From Bacteroidota bacterium (GTDB lineage: Bacteria; Bacteroidota; Ignavibacteria; Ignavibacteriales; Ignavibacteriaceae): a stretch of 64,000 nucleotides of DNA. The stretch covers positions 62,001 to 126,000 of the forward strand of contig JAKAGV010000010.1 in NCBI GenBank assembly GCA_021815405.1, read 5' to 3'. Below the pieces are notes generated by a model. It did not search any database and was not told the DNA's origin. It saw nothing but the letters and a program-made list of their open reading frames with translations. Shown here piece by piece: positions 49,589-59,858 of this stretch (position 1 is its first letter; the number at the start of each line of letters is the position of its first letter). Both the position numbers and the translations under genes were made by a program.

Positions 49589-50581
49589 TTATTTGCTGTA
49601 AAGTATGCCTTCGATCCTTCGGAGCTCTTCTTCAGAGAAAGAAAGATTATCAATCGCTTTTACCGCATCGTCAATTTGTTCAACTCGGCTTGCACCAATC
49701 AACGCTGAAGTTACTTCTTTATGACGAAGTACCCAGGCAAGTGACATCTGCGCAAGAGATTGATTTCTCTCTTTAGCCAATTCATTCAGCTTTCTTACGA
49801 TTGAAATTATATCCTGAGTTACCTGTTCAGGCTTTAAGAATCCTGTCGGTTTTGCAGCACGCGAGCTTGCAGGAATTTCATTCAAATATTTATCGGTTAA
49901 GAGTCCTTGTGCCAGTGGAGAAAAAACAATGCAGCCGATTCCTTCTTCTCCAATAACCTTAATTAAGCCGCCTTCAATCCACCGCTCAAACATGCTGTAC
50001 TTCGGTTGATGAATCAGTAAATGCATTCCCATAGACTTTAAAGTCTTTGCCGCTTTTTCTGTTAATTCTGGAGAGTAATTTGAAACTCCAACATAAAGAG
50101 CCTTACCGTTTCTTACTATATCTGCTAAGGCTCCCATCGTTTCTTCAAGCGGAGTTTCGGGATCAGGACGGTGATGATAAAAAATATCCACGTAATCAAG
50201 TCCCATTCGTTTCAAGCTTTGGTCCAAGCTTGCAATCAAATATTTACGTGAGCCCCAATTACCGTAAGGACCAGCCCACATATCATATCCTGCTTTGGTT
50301 GAAATTATCAATTCATCCCTGTAATCGGAAAAATCTTTCTTCATTATTTTACCAAATGTTTCCTCAGCCGAGCCATACGGCGGTCCGTAATTATTCGCAA
50401 GATCGAAATGAGTAATGCCAAGATCAAAAGCACGCCTCATCATCGTTCGGGAATTCTCATACACATCAACTCCGCCGAAGTTATGCCACAATCCCAATGA
50501 AATTGCAGGCAATTTAATTCCGCTTCTGCCGCAGCGGTTATATTTCATTTTATCGTATCTATCCTCTTCTGCTAAATACAT
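49589..50581 (-). CDS. Aldo/keto reductase (YghZ-like)
   Basis: A cytosolic NADPH-dependent oxidoreductase of 330 residues. Family motifs are visible: FDLANNYGPPYGSAEETFG with the catalytic Asp and Tyr, LIISTKAGYDMWAGPYG with the Lys, YVDIFYHHRPDPETPLEETM with the His, and the C-terminal cofactor site LIGASRVEQI. The style is closest to glyceraldehyde-3-phosphate reductases of the YghZ type. Its role in the locus is unclear; reduction of reactive sugar aldehydes is one option. ATG 50581 has GGAGT 5 bases upstream. It is flanked by a MITE and the GH2 gene. Confidence 0.87.
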   Translation of the reverse strand: MYLAEEDRYDKMKYNRCGRSGIKLPAISLGLWHNFGGVDVYENSRTMMRRAFDLGITHFDLANNYGPPYGSAEETFGKIMKKDFSDYRDELIISTKAGYDMWAGPYGNWGSRKYLIASLDQSLKRMGLDYVDIFYHHRPDPETPLEETMGALADIVRNGKALYVGVSNYSPELTEKAAKTLKSMGMHLLIHQPKYSMFERWIEGGLIKVIGEEGIGCIVFSPLAQGLLTDKYLNEIPASSRAAKPTGFLKPEQVTQDIISIVRKLNELAKERNQSLAQMSLAWVLRHKEVTSALIGASRVEQIDDAVKAIDNLSFSEEELRRIEGILYSK

Positions 50582-50714
50582 CCATTACTCCATTGAATTA
50601 GATTTAATTTTTACTTTCTAAAATTTTGTGCTGCCTTTGAGTGAATTTTGCTTTTGGTTTCACAAAGTTGCGCTAAGTTCTGCACAAAGTTATACAGCGA
50701 TAATCAAAATAACT

Positions 50715-52781
50715 TCACTTGGAATATTTCCACCAGCATTCATCAAAATACTCTTTCCCGTATATCATTGCAACAGCTTTTACATCATTTGAACCTGCAC
50801 TCAAGTTCACGCCGTTCCAAATAAAACGGTGGTCATTGCTTTTTGTTTTACCTAAAGATTTCCCGTTCACAAACAGTTCAACTTCATCAGCATTAGAATA
50901 AACTTTTACATTGATCTCAGAAGTATCTCTTTCTGTATATCTTTTATCAGTTATATACACCATCGGTTGGGGATTCCAGTTTACTTTGTACCAGTAATAT
51001 GAATCTTTCTTTACTGCATGGTCTTGAGTGATAAGTCCTTTATCATTTACACCTGGCTTATATCCTTCATTTCTTGAATCTGAAGCAAAATCAAATCCAT
51101 TCCACAAAGAGGAAAACCAGATGTACGGTCGTGCTGCAATTTCCTTCCAACTTATCTCATGAAAATAAGTTTGATATTCCTCAGGATGCCAGTGGCTTCC
51201 CGGCACAGACTGCCTTGTTCTATCCGGATAAAAATCTTCGTGCTGATATATACTGCCGCCGGCACCATACTCACTTAAACCGATTGCTCTATCGGGATGT
51301 TCCATATGCCATTTATCCAGGTAAGGTCCTAAATCCTGAACCTTGCCATTATACCATCCAAAATATTTATTTAAACCAAGTACATCAGTTACAAAAGCAG
51401 GAGGAATATTATCAAAATTGGCGGCTGCCGTAGTTAATCTTGTCGGGTCTTCTTTTTTTGCAATTGCATTTAACTCTTTGATGAGCGATGTAGCATCAGG
51501 TCCTTTAACGTTTCCAAGCTCGTTAAAGATTCCCCAGAAGAATATTGCCGGATGATTATAGTTCTGCAGAATTAATTCTTTCAACTGCTGTTTACAATTA
51601 TCAGCAAAATCTTTTGAAACTACAATATGATTAACTACCGGAATCTCAGTCCATACAACAATTCCATTTTTATCGCACAGCCGGTACATCTCCTGTCCGT
51701 GCTGGTAATGTGCAAGGCGAACCATAGTTGCACCGATATCTAAAATATATTTCATTTCCTGTCTGCGGTCAGCATTGGTTATTGCACGCCCTTTGTCTTT
51801 CTTATCTTCATGAAGAGCAACGCCGTAAAGTTTGTACGGCTTTCCATTTAAGAAAAATCCTTTATCGGGATCAACGCTGTAATACCGAAGCCCAAGCGGT
51901 TGAGTTTCTTCATCAATTAATTCTTTATTCAGATATACTGCAACGACGACTTTATAAAGATAAGGATCAATCTTTCCATTCCAAAGATGTGGTTTATTCA
52001 TTAAAATATTCTGCCGGAAATTTTCTTCGGAACCTTTCCCGATTTTTATAATTCCTCCGGCTTCTTTAACTAAATTGCCTTTCTCATCAAAAATTTTTGT
52101 TTTGATTGCAATCGCCTGATCTCTTTGCGAATCATTCTTTAGATTAGTTAAAATAGACAGCTCGGCTAAATCATCAGTTACTTTCTTCTGTGTTATAAAA
52201 ACACCCGGCGAAGCATAATCAGTCAAAGAAATGTGGATTTTATTAGTGGCTGTTAAGTTGACCTTTCTGTACAATCCGCCGTCCATTGTAAAGTCAGCAT
52301 CAAGAGGTGCAAGCTCAAACTTTGGAGAATCTTGAAAAGAAGTATTATCAACTTTTACCGCAATTATATTTTCCTTCCCGAAATTCAGAAATTTTGTTAA
52401 ATCAAAAATGAAAGCTGCGTAACCACCTTTATGCTCGCCGACGAATTTGCCATTAGCATAAACGTCGGCTATCATATTTGCTGCACCGAAACGGATGAAA
52501 ATCTTTTTAGATGATAATTCTTTATCTATCTTAAATGTTTTTCTATACCAAGCCGGACCCCGGTAATAAGTTCCGCCATCCTGCCCATCAAGGTTATTCC
52601 AAGTATGCGGCAGGCAAACTGTTTTCCAATTCTTATCATTAAAATTAATTTCAGATGCGCCTGCAATATCTCCTTTTGAAAATTTCCAATCCTTGTTCAA
52701 AGGGATTTTTATTCTTCCAGATGCTTGAGCCATAAAAGTTCCTGCAAGAAACAATATAAATAATAGTAAAAAATTTTTCAT
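50715..52781 (-). CDS. GH2 family glycosidase (beta-galactosidase/glucuronidase type), exported
   Basis: The 688-residue protein has a signal peptide (about 1-20), a jelly-roll sugar-binding domain (LNKDWKFSKGD, TVCLPHTWNNLDGQDGG), an immunoglobulin-like domain, a TIM barrel with acid/base Glu in FFWGIFNELGNV and nucleophile Glu in IGLSEYGAGGS, and a C-terminal beta domain (EVELFVNGKSLGKTKSN) of the type common in Bacteroidota GH2 enzymes. It cleaves a beta-linked galactose, mannose or glucuronate residue. Near GH5 and ManA genes, removal of side-chain galactose or terminal beta-mannose is plausible. The substrate is not fixed by the sequence. AGGAG 7 bases upstream supports the start. Confidence 0.88.
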   Translation of the reverse strand: MKNFLLLFILFLAGTFMAQASGRIKIPLNKDWKFSKGDIAGASEINFNDKNWKTVCLPHTWNNLDGQDGGTYYRGPAWYRKTFKIDKELSSKKIFIRFGAANMIADVYANGKFVGEHKGGYAAFIFDLTKFLNFGKENIIAVKVDNTSFQDSPKFELAPLDADFTMDGGLYRKVNLTATNKIHISLTDYASPGVFITQKKVTDDLAELSILTNLKNDSQRDQAIAIKTKIFDEKGNLVKEAGGIIKIGKGSEENFRQNILMNKPHLWNGKIDPYLYKVVVAVYLNKELIDEETQPLGLRYYSVDPDKGFFLNGKPYKLYGVALHEDKKDKGRAITNADRRQEMKYILDIGATMVRLAHYQHGQEMYRLCDKNGIVVWTEIPVVNHIVVSKDFADNCKQQLKELILQNYNHPAIFFWGIFNELGNVKGPDATSLIKELNAIAKKEDPTRLTTAAANFDNIPPAFVTDVLGLNKYFGWYNGKVQDLGPYLDKWHMEHPDRAIGLSEYGAGGSIYQHEDFYPDRTRQSVPGSHWHPEEYQTYFHEISWKEIAARPYIWFSSLWNGFDFASDSRNEGYKPGVNDKGLITQDHAVKKDSYYWYKVNWNPQPMVYITDKRYTERDTSEINVKVYSNADEVELFVNGKSLGKTKSNDHRFIWNGVNLSAGSNDVKAVAMIYGKEYFDECWWKYSK

Positions 52782-52984
52782 TCATTCACTCCTCTTATTT
52801 TCATTATTATATTTTAATCCCTGAAGATGCCATAAAAATACAGATTATTTCCGATGACTTTGATAAGTCCCGATAGCTGGTGAAATAATGGAATCATCGC
52901 GGTTACTCATCAGCCTTCCATGCAATTTAATGTCATTGAGTAGTTCCGGACATTTCGAGGGACCTATAGAGATGATCGAAAACA

Positions 52985-54214
52985 TTACGATATCTCGACT
53001 CTGTAAAATTCAGCTTCATCTTCAACGGAAATTTCATAGTCGAAAAGGAATGCCGGAATAAAGAACGATTCTCCCTTCGAAAATTTTTGCGACATTATTC
53101 CGCCGTCCGTTGTCCAGCTTATTTTCAGATTACCGTTTGATATAAGATAGACTTTAGGTTTATTATCAGATTTGATCTTTTCAAAGTATCCGCTACTTTT
53201 TTTAGAATATGAAACTTCAAACTCCTCAGCAGGAGTCTTATAACTTACATCGTCAACTTTCATTTCACGGTTGATGATTTCATATTCCTCAAAATCATAT
53301 CTCATAATTTTTAGAAGAGTATTTACATCCTTAAATTTATTTGAAAGACCTGCACGTACAACATTATCGGAGTTCGCCATGCACTCAATTATATTTCCTT
53401 TAATGTATGCATGCGGAACTCCGGCTTTAGTAAAGATTGCCTGTTGAGGCTTAAGCTGAATAAAATTAAAAAAGAAAAATGAAAGCAGCCCGACATCCGC
53501 ACCGAACAAACTAAATTGAGTTAGAAATTGGGATTCTTCAAGAGACAAATCTTTTCTATTCTTAAGCCGCTGCTGAATACTTTTTATGCAGGTCTGAAGC
53601 TCCTCTGTTTCTTTGGCTTTATTCATTATTACACTGTAAAGTTCCTTAATAGATTTTTCCTGTTCTGATATTTCAATAGAGTTAAATATTTTTTCTACAT
53701 TATCTTTGCCGGCAAAATCTTGAACCTCCGGAAGCGAATGCAAGTTCATAATTATTTCATCCACCGGGCGAAAGCCTGCAATAGCTGTTAAAGAATCTAC
53801 AGCAATTGCAATCTCAGGCTTATGGTTGTCATCCGGATAATTTTTCGGATCTGCGGCGTGCAGCATTATTGCCTGTTCTTTATTTGGATGAGTTTGAATT
53901 GAAAGCGCTCTTTCTGCCGAAAGAACTTTTAGCAGAAAAGGAAATTTATTATCAAACTTTTTAGAGACGTATTCTCCCAAAAACTCTAAAGGATATTCTG
54001 CGATAATTTTATCAAGCGGAAACCGCTTACCGTCAATTTCAATTTCTGAAGGCGCTTTAGGATGAGCGCCGATCCAAAGCTCGGCGTAAGGTACATCATG
54101 CTCAGGTTTAATACCTAAAAATTTTGGTATGAATGCATCATTATCTTTCGTTCCCCAATCGTAATTTTGAATCTTATTGAATAGCTTATAAGGCTGAGCA
54201 ATTAATCGTTCCAA
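52985..54214 (-). CDS. manA: Mannose-6-phosphate isomerase, class I
   Basis: Interconverts mannose 6-phosphate and fructose 6-phosphate with zinc. The 409-residue protein has the cupin zinc ligands in LSIQTHPNKEQA, DDNHKPEIAIA and VPHAYIKGNIIE, and the opening NYDWGTKDND. The start is TTG at 54214, with AAGGAACG 6 bases upstream. No better ATG is near. Its place among two GH5 genes, a GH2 gene and an acetylesterase gene is the main reason to read this block as mannan catabolism. The mannose kinase needed to make its substrate is not in the window. Confidence 0.94.
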   Translation of the reverse strand: MERLIAQPYKLFNKIQNYDWGTKDNDAFIPKFLGIKPEHDVPYAELWIGAHPKAPSEIEIDGKRFPLDKIIAEYPLEFLGEYVSKKFDNKFPFLLKVLSAERALSIQTHPNKEQAIMLHAADPKNYPDDNHKPEIAIAVDSLTAIAGFRPVDEIIMNLHSLPEVQDFAGKDNVEKIFNSIEISEQEKSIKELYSVIMNKAKETEELQTCIKSIQQRLKNRKDLSLEESQFLTQFSLFGADVGLLSFFFFNFIQLKPQQAIFTKAGVPHAYIKGNIIECMANSDNVVRAGLSNKFKDVNTLLKIMRYDFEEYEIINREMKVDDVSYKTPAEEFEVSYSKKSSGYFEKIKSDNKPKVYLISNGNLKISWTTDGGIMSQKFSKGESFFIPAFLFDYEISVEDEAEFYRVEIS

Positions 54215-54269
54215 ATCGTTCCTTAGGTTAAATTACAAAAAGTTTTTATTAACTATTCAATTTTAAACA

Positions 54270-55349
54270 TTATTTACCAAATTCGCCTTGTGCTGCCTCC
54301 TTATAAAATATTCCGTTGTCTGTAAGTTTGTAAGATTTCCACGATTCAAACATTGTCGGTCCCCATTCCGGATCGAAGCACCACCAAATCCAGCTCATCT
54401 TTTTCTCTTTGAAATAATTCATGATTGTTTTACCGTAGGTGAAGTTGGTAGCGCTGTCTGGCATTGTAAAACCAAGCTCGGTTGCAACTACCGGATATTT
54501 GTTTGCAGCAAAGCCAAAGTCTTCCTCCCATTTTGGCTCGTAAGGCGGAGTTCGTTTATGAGGATAAGGATGGACAGAGTAGCCGATTCCTTCGGCATCA
54601 ATCGGTTCCATGTTTAATGGTGTCAAATCATAAGCCCAGTCAAAACCTGCAACCAAAGGAATTTTTTCGGAATCATATGCACGGATAAGCTTTATTAAAT
54701 TTTCATTTATCTTTTTCCAATCGTGCCATGAAACATTTCCCAGCCTTCCCCGGTAATCTGTCGGTTCATTGAACAACTCATAAAAGCATATTGTGTTGAT
54801 ACCTTGAAAGTGTTCGGCAATTGTTCTCCAGAAGTTATAAGTCTCTGTTAGAGAGGTAACATACATCGGATCTTGAAACAATCCTTCTTCGAGATTTCCG
54901 ATTGAATGCCAGTCGATGTCGATATACATTCCAAGCTCCGTACACCATTCAACTGCCTGGTCTAACAGTTTTAGATATTTTTCGGGAGTTATTTCTCTCC
55001 AAGAAACCGGATGCACAGGTATGCGGATAATCATTGTACCAAGTGTTTTCGCTTTCTCAAAAATCTGTTTACTCCAGTGACCTTCATTTATAAGTTTGCC
55101 AGGATCCGCAATTGCAAGCCCGTGGAATATTACGGTATCACCGTTTGTATTTACAAACTGGTTTCCCTTCACCATAATTAACGGAAGCAGTTTCGCATCT
55201 TTAAATTTTAATGGTGCGCCGGGAAACCTGTCATTCCACCACTCGTGGTACTTTATTGCCGGCTTCTCTTTTCCCTGCGTATAATCTTTTTGAGAAGATA
55301 AAAATAAAACCAAAAATAAAATCGGTAGAACGGTTGAAAATTTTTTCAT
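54270..55349 (-). CDS. GH5 family endo-glycosidase, exported
   Basis: A 359-residue glycosidase with a signal peptide (about 1-24) and a GH5-type TIM barrel. The acid/base Glu is in FYELFNEPTDYRG and the nucleophile Glu in VVATELGFTMP. Conserved substrate-side residues appear in IIRIPVHPVSW and YIDIDWHSIG. The family contains cellulases and mannanases, and the short single-domain form fits either. The ManA, AGE epimerase and acetylesterase genes nearby favour mannan. No T9SS signal is present, so it is probably periplasmic. Confidence 0.88.
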   Translation of the reverse strand: MKKFSTVLPILFLVLFLSSQKDYTQGKEKPAIKYHEWWNDRFPGAPLKFKDAKLLPLIMVKGNQFVNTNGDTVIFHGLAIADPGKLINEGHWSKQIFEKAKTLGTMIIRIPVHPVSWREITPEKYLKLLDQAVEWCTELGMYIDIDWHSIGNLEEGLFQDPMYVTSLTETYNFWRTIAEHFQGINTICFYELFNEPTDYRGRLGNVSWHDWKKINENLIKLIRAYDSEKIPLVAGFDWAYDLTPLNMEPIDAEGIGYSVHPYPHKRTPPYEPKWEEDFGFAANKYPVVATELGFTMPDSATNFTYGKTIMNYFKEKKMSWIWWCFDPEWGPTMFESWKSYKLTDNGIFYKEAAQGEFGK

Positions 55350-55396
55350 AACAAAACCATTTAATTAATTAAAGATTAGATTTGTTAAGGACCGTT

Positions 55397-55463
55397 TGGA
55401 ATAGTAGAGAAATGGAAAATGGAGTTGATTCATTTCAAAACTCCAATATTCCATTTCTCCAGG
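55397..55463. repeat. Dispersed TGGAGTAATGG-type inverted repeat, copy 3
   Basis: AGAGAAATGGAAAATGGAGT on the left is an imperfect inverted copy of ACTCCAATATTCCATTTCTC on the right, with a loop of about 12 bases. It is between the SASA esterase and GH5 genes and matches the style of 15741-15821 and 28283-28345. Confidence 0.52.
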
Positions 55464-55487
55464 ATATCATAAGTTGCAATTTAAATT

Positions 55488-57545
55488 CTATTCACTCCAG
55501 TTATCGGTTTTAAATGTTGATGCCGGAAGACCTTCAGTATTAAATAGAGTTCCGACAACTGCATTAGTCCAGGTATATCTTACAGCAACCGGATATTTAA
55601 CTTCATCGCTATAAACAATGAGCTTTGTTCCGTCAACCTTAACATCGGCTTTTACAAACTTTTTATCTTTTCCGGCAATAATAAATTCTGTATGCCCATT
55701 CCAATCTTTCATTACCAATCCTTTGCCTGCGTATTTAAATGAAAGGATTATTTTTCCATTTTCAATCTTCATTGATTTATAAATTGGTCCAGAGTAAAAA
55801 ACTTTTTTATGGTAATTCTTTGCAAGCGCCCAAAGTGCAAGCCTAAGACCTACATCTTGTTTATCGGCAGGATGGATTGTCTTCAAGTCTCCGATATCAA
55901 GCGTAACCGCCATTCCGGTGTTAGGAACTGAAAGCGTTTGGCACTGAGCCCAACGGATAACGTACGATTTAGAATTGTCTCCGTAGCTCCACGGCGCAAT
56001 CTGAACATAATAAAATGGAAAATCTCCTTCTTTCCAATCTGCCCTCCAGTTTTTAATCATTAACGGGAAGAGTTTGTTGTATGTATTATAATCTTCCGGG
56101 TGATCCGAATTGGATTCACCTTGATACCAAATTACACCTTTGATAGTGTACTGAATTAATGGCGCGATCATTCCATTGTACAACATTGTAGGAGTGTTTG
56201 GTCCAATGCTAATATCTGTCTTAGGTCTTAAAAAGAATTCCTGATCGTCAACTTTGTAAACATAAAATTTATTGTTAATGAATTCAGCTACGGGCAGATA
56301 TTTCCATTCGCCGGCAAGAGAAATACTTTGTGTACTATCAGCAGGATTTGCCGGATGAATTCTCATAGGAACTCCGTTACCCCAGATGCCGCCTCCGCCT
56401 CCGTTATCAATGACTCTTACAGCAATAGTTAAAACTGAATCTTTAACAATTTCACCCGGCACATTATAAACTCTTGGAGTCTGCCAAAAGCCTGGCTTTT
56501 CCATTCCACCAACAAAAACTCCATTAATATAAGATCTGTCCATATCATCAACAGGTCCCAATTCTAAAACTAAATTTGAATTAATCCATGACTTAGGAAT
56601 TTCAATTTTCTTTCTGAACCAAACCGTTCCATCAAAATCGCCAACCTCAGTTGATTCCCAGTAAATAGGCAGACTCATAGTATGCCATTGGCTGTCATCA
56701 AAATTAATCTTCGAACATAAGCTGTCGCCGAAATTAAGATCTAAATATTGCAGCGAGTCCGGTTTTTTGCTTATGTCAATAACGGGATGGCTTCGAATCC
56801 ATTCCTGCTGTTTTTTTATTTCGCCTTTTGAAGCTGCAATTTTATTTAGTACTTGCTGGTAATCATCAAAAGTAGAAAGATACTTTGCCGAGATCCAGGG
56901 CTGAATTTTTGTTCCGCCCCAGCTTGAATGGATTAAGCCAATCGGAACTTTTAATTCTTGATATAATTTTCTGCCGAAGAAATAAGCCGCGGCACTGAAC
57001 TTCGCGGCAGTTTTCGGATTACATTCACTCCACATGCCGGAACAATTAAACTCAGGCTCACCGGCAACAGCTCTTGCAACTGTAAATAATCTTATATCCG
57101 GATAGTTTGCCGCATTAATTTCTTCAGCCGAGTTTTTAACAATGTTCTCAGGCGGCCAGCCCTCAAGCGGCATTTCCATATTTGATTGACCCGAACAAAC
57201 CCAGACTTCACCAAGCATTACATTTTTATAAACAATAGTTGAGTCACCGATTTTTACTTTCACTTCATATGGTCCGCCTGCATTTTTAGTTGTCAGCTTC
57301 GTCATCCAGACGCTGTCATCTTTCACTTTTGTTTTGGCTGATGCACCCCAGCTTGAGTTAACTGTAACAGGTTCACCAGGATTTGCTTTTCCCCAAAAAG
57401 TTACTTTTGTTCTCTGTTGAAGTACCATGTTATCAGAGAAAAGCGACGGCATAATAATAAATCTTGAATCAATTTTTGATTTATCTGCCGGATAATTAAC
57501 AGCGGCAAAGGCAAACATGAATATAAGAAGTAAAAATAGTTTCAT
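55488..57545 (-). CDS. Sialate O-acetylesterase-like (SASA) carbohydrate acetylesterase, exported
   Basis: The 685-residue protein has a signal peptide (about 1-19) and an SGNH-hydrolase core split by an inserted jelly-roll domain (about 265-410, FDGTVWFRKKIEIPKSW). The nucleophile Ser is in VCSGQSNMEMPLEGW. HSSWGGTKIQPWIS and IWYQGESNSDHPEDY are the next family blocks. The Asp/His part is in TIHPADKQDVG. Family members remove acetyl groups from sugars. Here acetylated mannan or xylan is the likely target because sialic acid genes are absent. AAGGATT precedes the ATG. It is transcribed between the two GH5 genes. Confidence 0.88.
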   Translation of the reverse strand: MKLFLLLIFMFAFAAVNYPADKSKIDSRFIIMPSLFSDNMVLQQRTKVTFWGKANPGEPVTVNSSWGASAKTKVKDDSVWMTKLTTKNAGGPYEVKVKIGDSTIVYKNVMLGEVWVCSGQSNMEMPLEGWPPENIVKNSAEEINAANYPDIRLFTVARAVAGEPEFNCSGMWSECNPKTAAKFSAAAYFFGRKLYQELKVPIGLIHSSWGGTKIQPWISAKYLSTFDDYQQVLNKIAASKGEIKKQQEWIRSHPVIDISKKPDSLQYLDLNFGDSLCSKINFDDSQWHTMSLPIYWESTEVGDFDGTVWFRKKIEIPKSWINSNLVLELGPVDDMDRSYINGVFVGGMEKPGFWQTPRVYNVPGEIVKDSVLTIAVRVIDNGGGGGIWGNGVPMRIHPANPADSTQSISLAGEWKYLPVAEFINNKFYVYKVDDQEFFLRPKTDISIGPNTPTMLYNGMIAPLIQYTIKGVIWYQGESNSDHPEDYNTYNKLFPLMIKNWRADWKEGDFPFYYVQIAPWSYGDNSKSYVIRWAQCQTLSVPNTGMAVTLDIGDLKTIHPADKQDVGLRLALWALAKNYHKKVFYSGPIYKSMKIENGKIILSFKYAGKGLVMKDWNGHTEFIIAGKDKKFVKADVKVDGTKLIVYSDEVKYPVAVRYTWTNAVVGTLFNTEGLPASTFKTDNWSE

Positions 57546-57690
57546 GGCAATCCTTCGATTAAAAATTATTCTTAAAAAATTAAATAGTACTTAATGGTTA
57601 ATTTAAACATTCTTGCTCTTAATATTATATTAAACAAGGTACAGTGGTATTACTAAAAAGCTGTCTTATACTGTCCTTATTGCCCAAAAT

Positions 57691-59541
57691 CTATTGAACC
57701 GTAACAATATCGGGATCAGGTTTTTCGACCTTTGAATAAATAATTTCCACCCGGCTAAGTTGAGATGTATCATTAAATTTTATCTTCAAATACCTGCTGT
57801 CTGGTGGAAATTCATTACAAGTATAAATCGCCGGTGTATAGAAACCGTAAAAATTTTTATAAGGCGGAAAAGTTTCAATCTTAGCTGCCACCTGCTGTAA
57901 ATTATTTAATGAATCTGAAGCAAAGAAATCAAGTCCGCACTGGCTGTTTGTTAAAAACAATTCAACTCTAATTGAATCTATTGCCGATGGAACTTGATAA
58001 ATAATGTAAGCATCTTTAGAGCCTTCTAAGCGGCTATTGTCCTCTTTTGCCTTGAATAAATCTTGGTTCCCGATAAATCGTAAGCTATCGGACATCTTAA
58101 AAAATTTTGTTGAATCTGCCAGTTCATCCACCAGCTTTTTATAATTTACTTTTACCGGACCGACTTCATTAGACGGCTCCGATGAGCCTGAGCTATTCTT
58201 TGCTATTACTCTATAAAAGTAACTATCACCAAGCGCTGCTGTCGTATCATCAAATAAAGGTCGAAAGACCGCATCTGCATCACTTACGCTGTCTGCAATA
58301 ATCTGCCAGTCATCTTGTCCGGAAGTTTTTCTTTGAATAGAATAATACTGAGCTCCTGTTGAGCCTTGCCATGAGATATCATAAACATCTTTTAACCGTA
58401 AAAGTTTCGGAGCTTCCGGTATTGGCAGCAACGGTTCCGGAAGACCGTCTATTCTGTATGCGCTTCTACGCATAAAGTTCATTACATCTTCTTCATGATA
58501 ATAATTTCCGGATGGAAATCCTGGGAATCTATACGAGCCTGCATAACGTTCGCCATGCTGGTAAAAGCCGCCGCTCCGTGCATGGAATCTCATACTCCAT
58601 ATCATTATTCCTGAAACATCATTATCAATAACAGTATCGACAATAGTTCTTACATCCTTCGGATTACTGTAGCCGAATTCACCGACAAAGTATGGTTTCT
58701 TACCCTTTGTCAATTCTCTATTTTTTAATATATCTTGAACAGCAGTATTAATAGGAGAGTAACAATGAGTGGACAAAACATCAAAATTAGGATTGTCAAC
58801 TTCTTTCTCGGTTAAAACATGTGCATGAGTTCCTTCCAGTACAAGATGATTATGATCTATACTTTTTATAAACGCTGCAATTGTATCCTGCCAAGAAAGA
58901 GGAGCTTGAAGCTCATTGCCGGTTTCCCAGCCGAGCACAGCTTTATCATCTTTATATAAAACTCCAGAGTAAATATTTTTTCTATTAAGTACGAATTTAA
59001 TTGTCTTTTCAAAATCAGATATCAACTGCGGATCGGTCCAGAAGTCGTCTGCAGTCTTTCCTCTGAAAGCCGCATATTCGGCTCTTCCTCCCCACCACCA
59101 CCAGTTATCGACGAAAGGAATAATCAATCTGATTCCTTCTTCATTTGCTATTTGAAGAACTTTATCCAGAGATCTGAAAGCTTTCTCATTAAACTTTCCG
59201 GGTCCTTCAATGTATCGAATTATATGCTTTGATTCTCCTTTCCTCCTTACGGGCAGCGTATATATTCTTACAACTTTTCCGCCATCCATTTTAATTGCTC
59301 GCAGTCCATCACGGATTTCGAATTCAGTTGGCAGCCGCCATGGGCTTGATGCCTTAAATGGAAAATAATCCTCTATATAATGCAGGTTGGGAATATCGTA
59401 TGAAACAAATCTCAGTTCTTTTCTGCCGTCCATCAGCTTGTCTTTATCAGTTGTTATAAAATTTTTGAACTGGCTTGTAGTCCCGCATTGAATAAGAGGA
59501 ATTGAAAGCGACGAAAGAAGGAGTAGTAAAAATTTCTTCAT
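57691..59541 (-). CDS. GH5-type mannanase-like lipoprotein with a fibronectin type III domain
   Basis: The 616-residue protein starts at ATG 59541, giving MKKFLLLLLSSLSIPLIQCG with a lipobox Cys at residue 19. A longer start would put 11 extra residues before the signal. The barrel (about 40-370) has the acid/base Glu in LGWETGNELQAPLSW and the nucleophile Glu in PYFVGEFGYSNP. This arrangement is that of fungal-type and bacterial mannanases. A fibronectin type III-like domain (about 385-475, SWQGSTGAQYYSIQRKTSG) and a C-terminal beta domain follow. As a lipoprotein it should be attached to a membrane, probably exposed on the outer membrane. It is divergent from the cytosolic AGE epimerase. 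Confidence 0.86.
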   Translation of the reverse strand: MKKFLLLLLSSLSIPLIQCGTTSQFKNFITTDKDKLMDGRKELRFVSYDIPNLHYIEDYFPFKASSPWRLPTEFEIRDGLRAIKMDGGKVVRIYTLPVRRKGESKHIIRYIEGPGKFNEKAFRSLDKVLQIANEEGIRLIIPFVDNWWWWGGRAEYAAFRGKTADDFWTDPQLISDFEKTIKFVLNRKNIYSGVLYKDDKAVLGWETGNELQAPLSWQDTIAAFIKSIDHNHLVLEGTHAHVLTEKEVDNPNFDVLSTHCYSPINTAVQDILKNRELTKGKKPYFVGEFGYSNPKDVRTIVDTVIDNDVSGIMIWSMRFHARSGGFYQHGERYAGSYRFPGFPSGNYYHEEDVMNFMRRSAYRIDGLPEPLLPIPEAPKLLRLKDVYDISWQGSTGAQYYSIQRKTSGQDDWQIIADSVSDADAVFRPLFDDTTAALGDSYFYRVIAKNSSGSSEPSNEVGPVKVNYKKLVDELADSTKFFKMSDSLRFIGNQDLFKAKEDNSRLEGSKDAYIIYQVPSAIDSIRVELFLTNSQCGLDFFASDSLNNLQQVAAKIETFPPYKNFYGFYTPAIYTCNEFPPDSRYLKIKFNDTSQLSRVEIIYSKVEKPDPDIVTVQ

Positions 59542-59858
59542 AGAATTTTCTTTACAGTATTTTGTTGTTATCAATTAAAAAGATGCACGGGTCAAATATT
59601 CGATATAATGAAGCGAACAAACATTATGCCGGTAGAATTATTTCACTAAAATGTCCGGCTTTAGATAAAATCTTTCCGTAAGAAAAAAATATCAGTCAGA
59701 ATCTCGCTCATACAAATTTTTCTGGCTTTTAAAATTATCATTTTTATAAAAGTATATCATAATTGTAAAAAGCTGAGCTTCAAATGCATCTATAATTCAC
59801 CATAAACTTAGCACACAATTTGAAGTTACAATCAATACATATTGTTAAGAGGATTAAG

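Noticed and set aside
50047-50415. 122-codon open frame on the plus strand
   Set aside because: Antisense shadow of the aldo/keto reductase gene.
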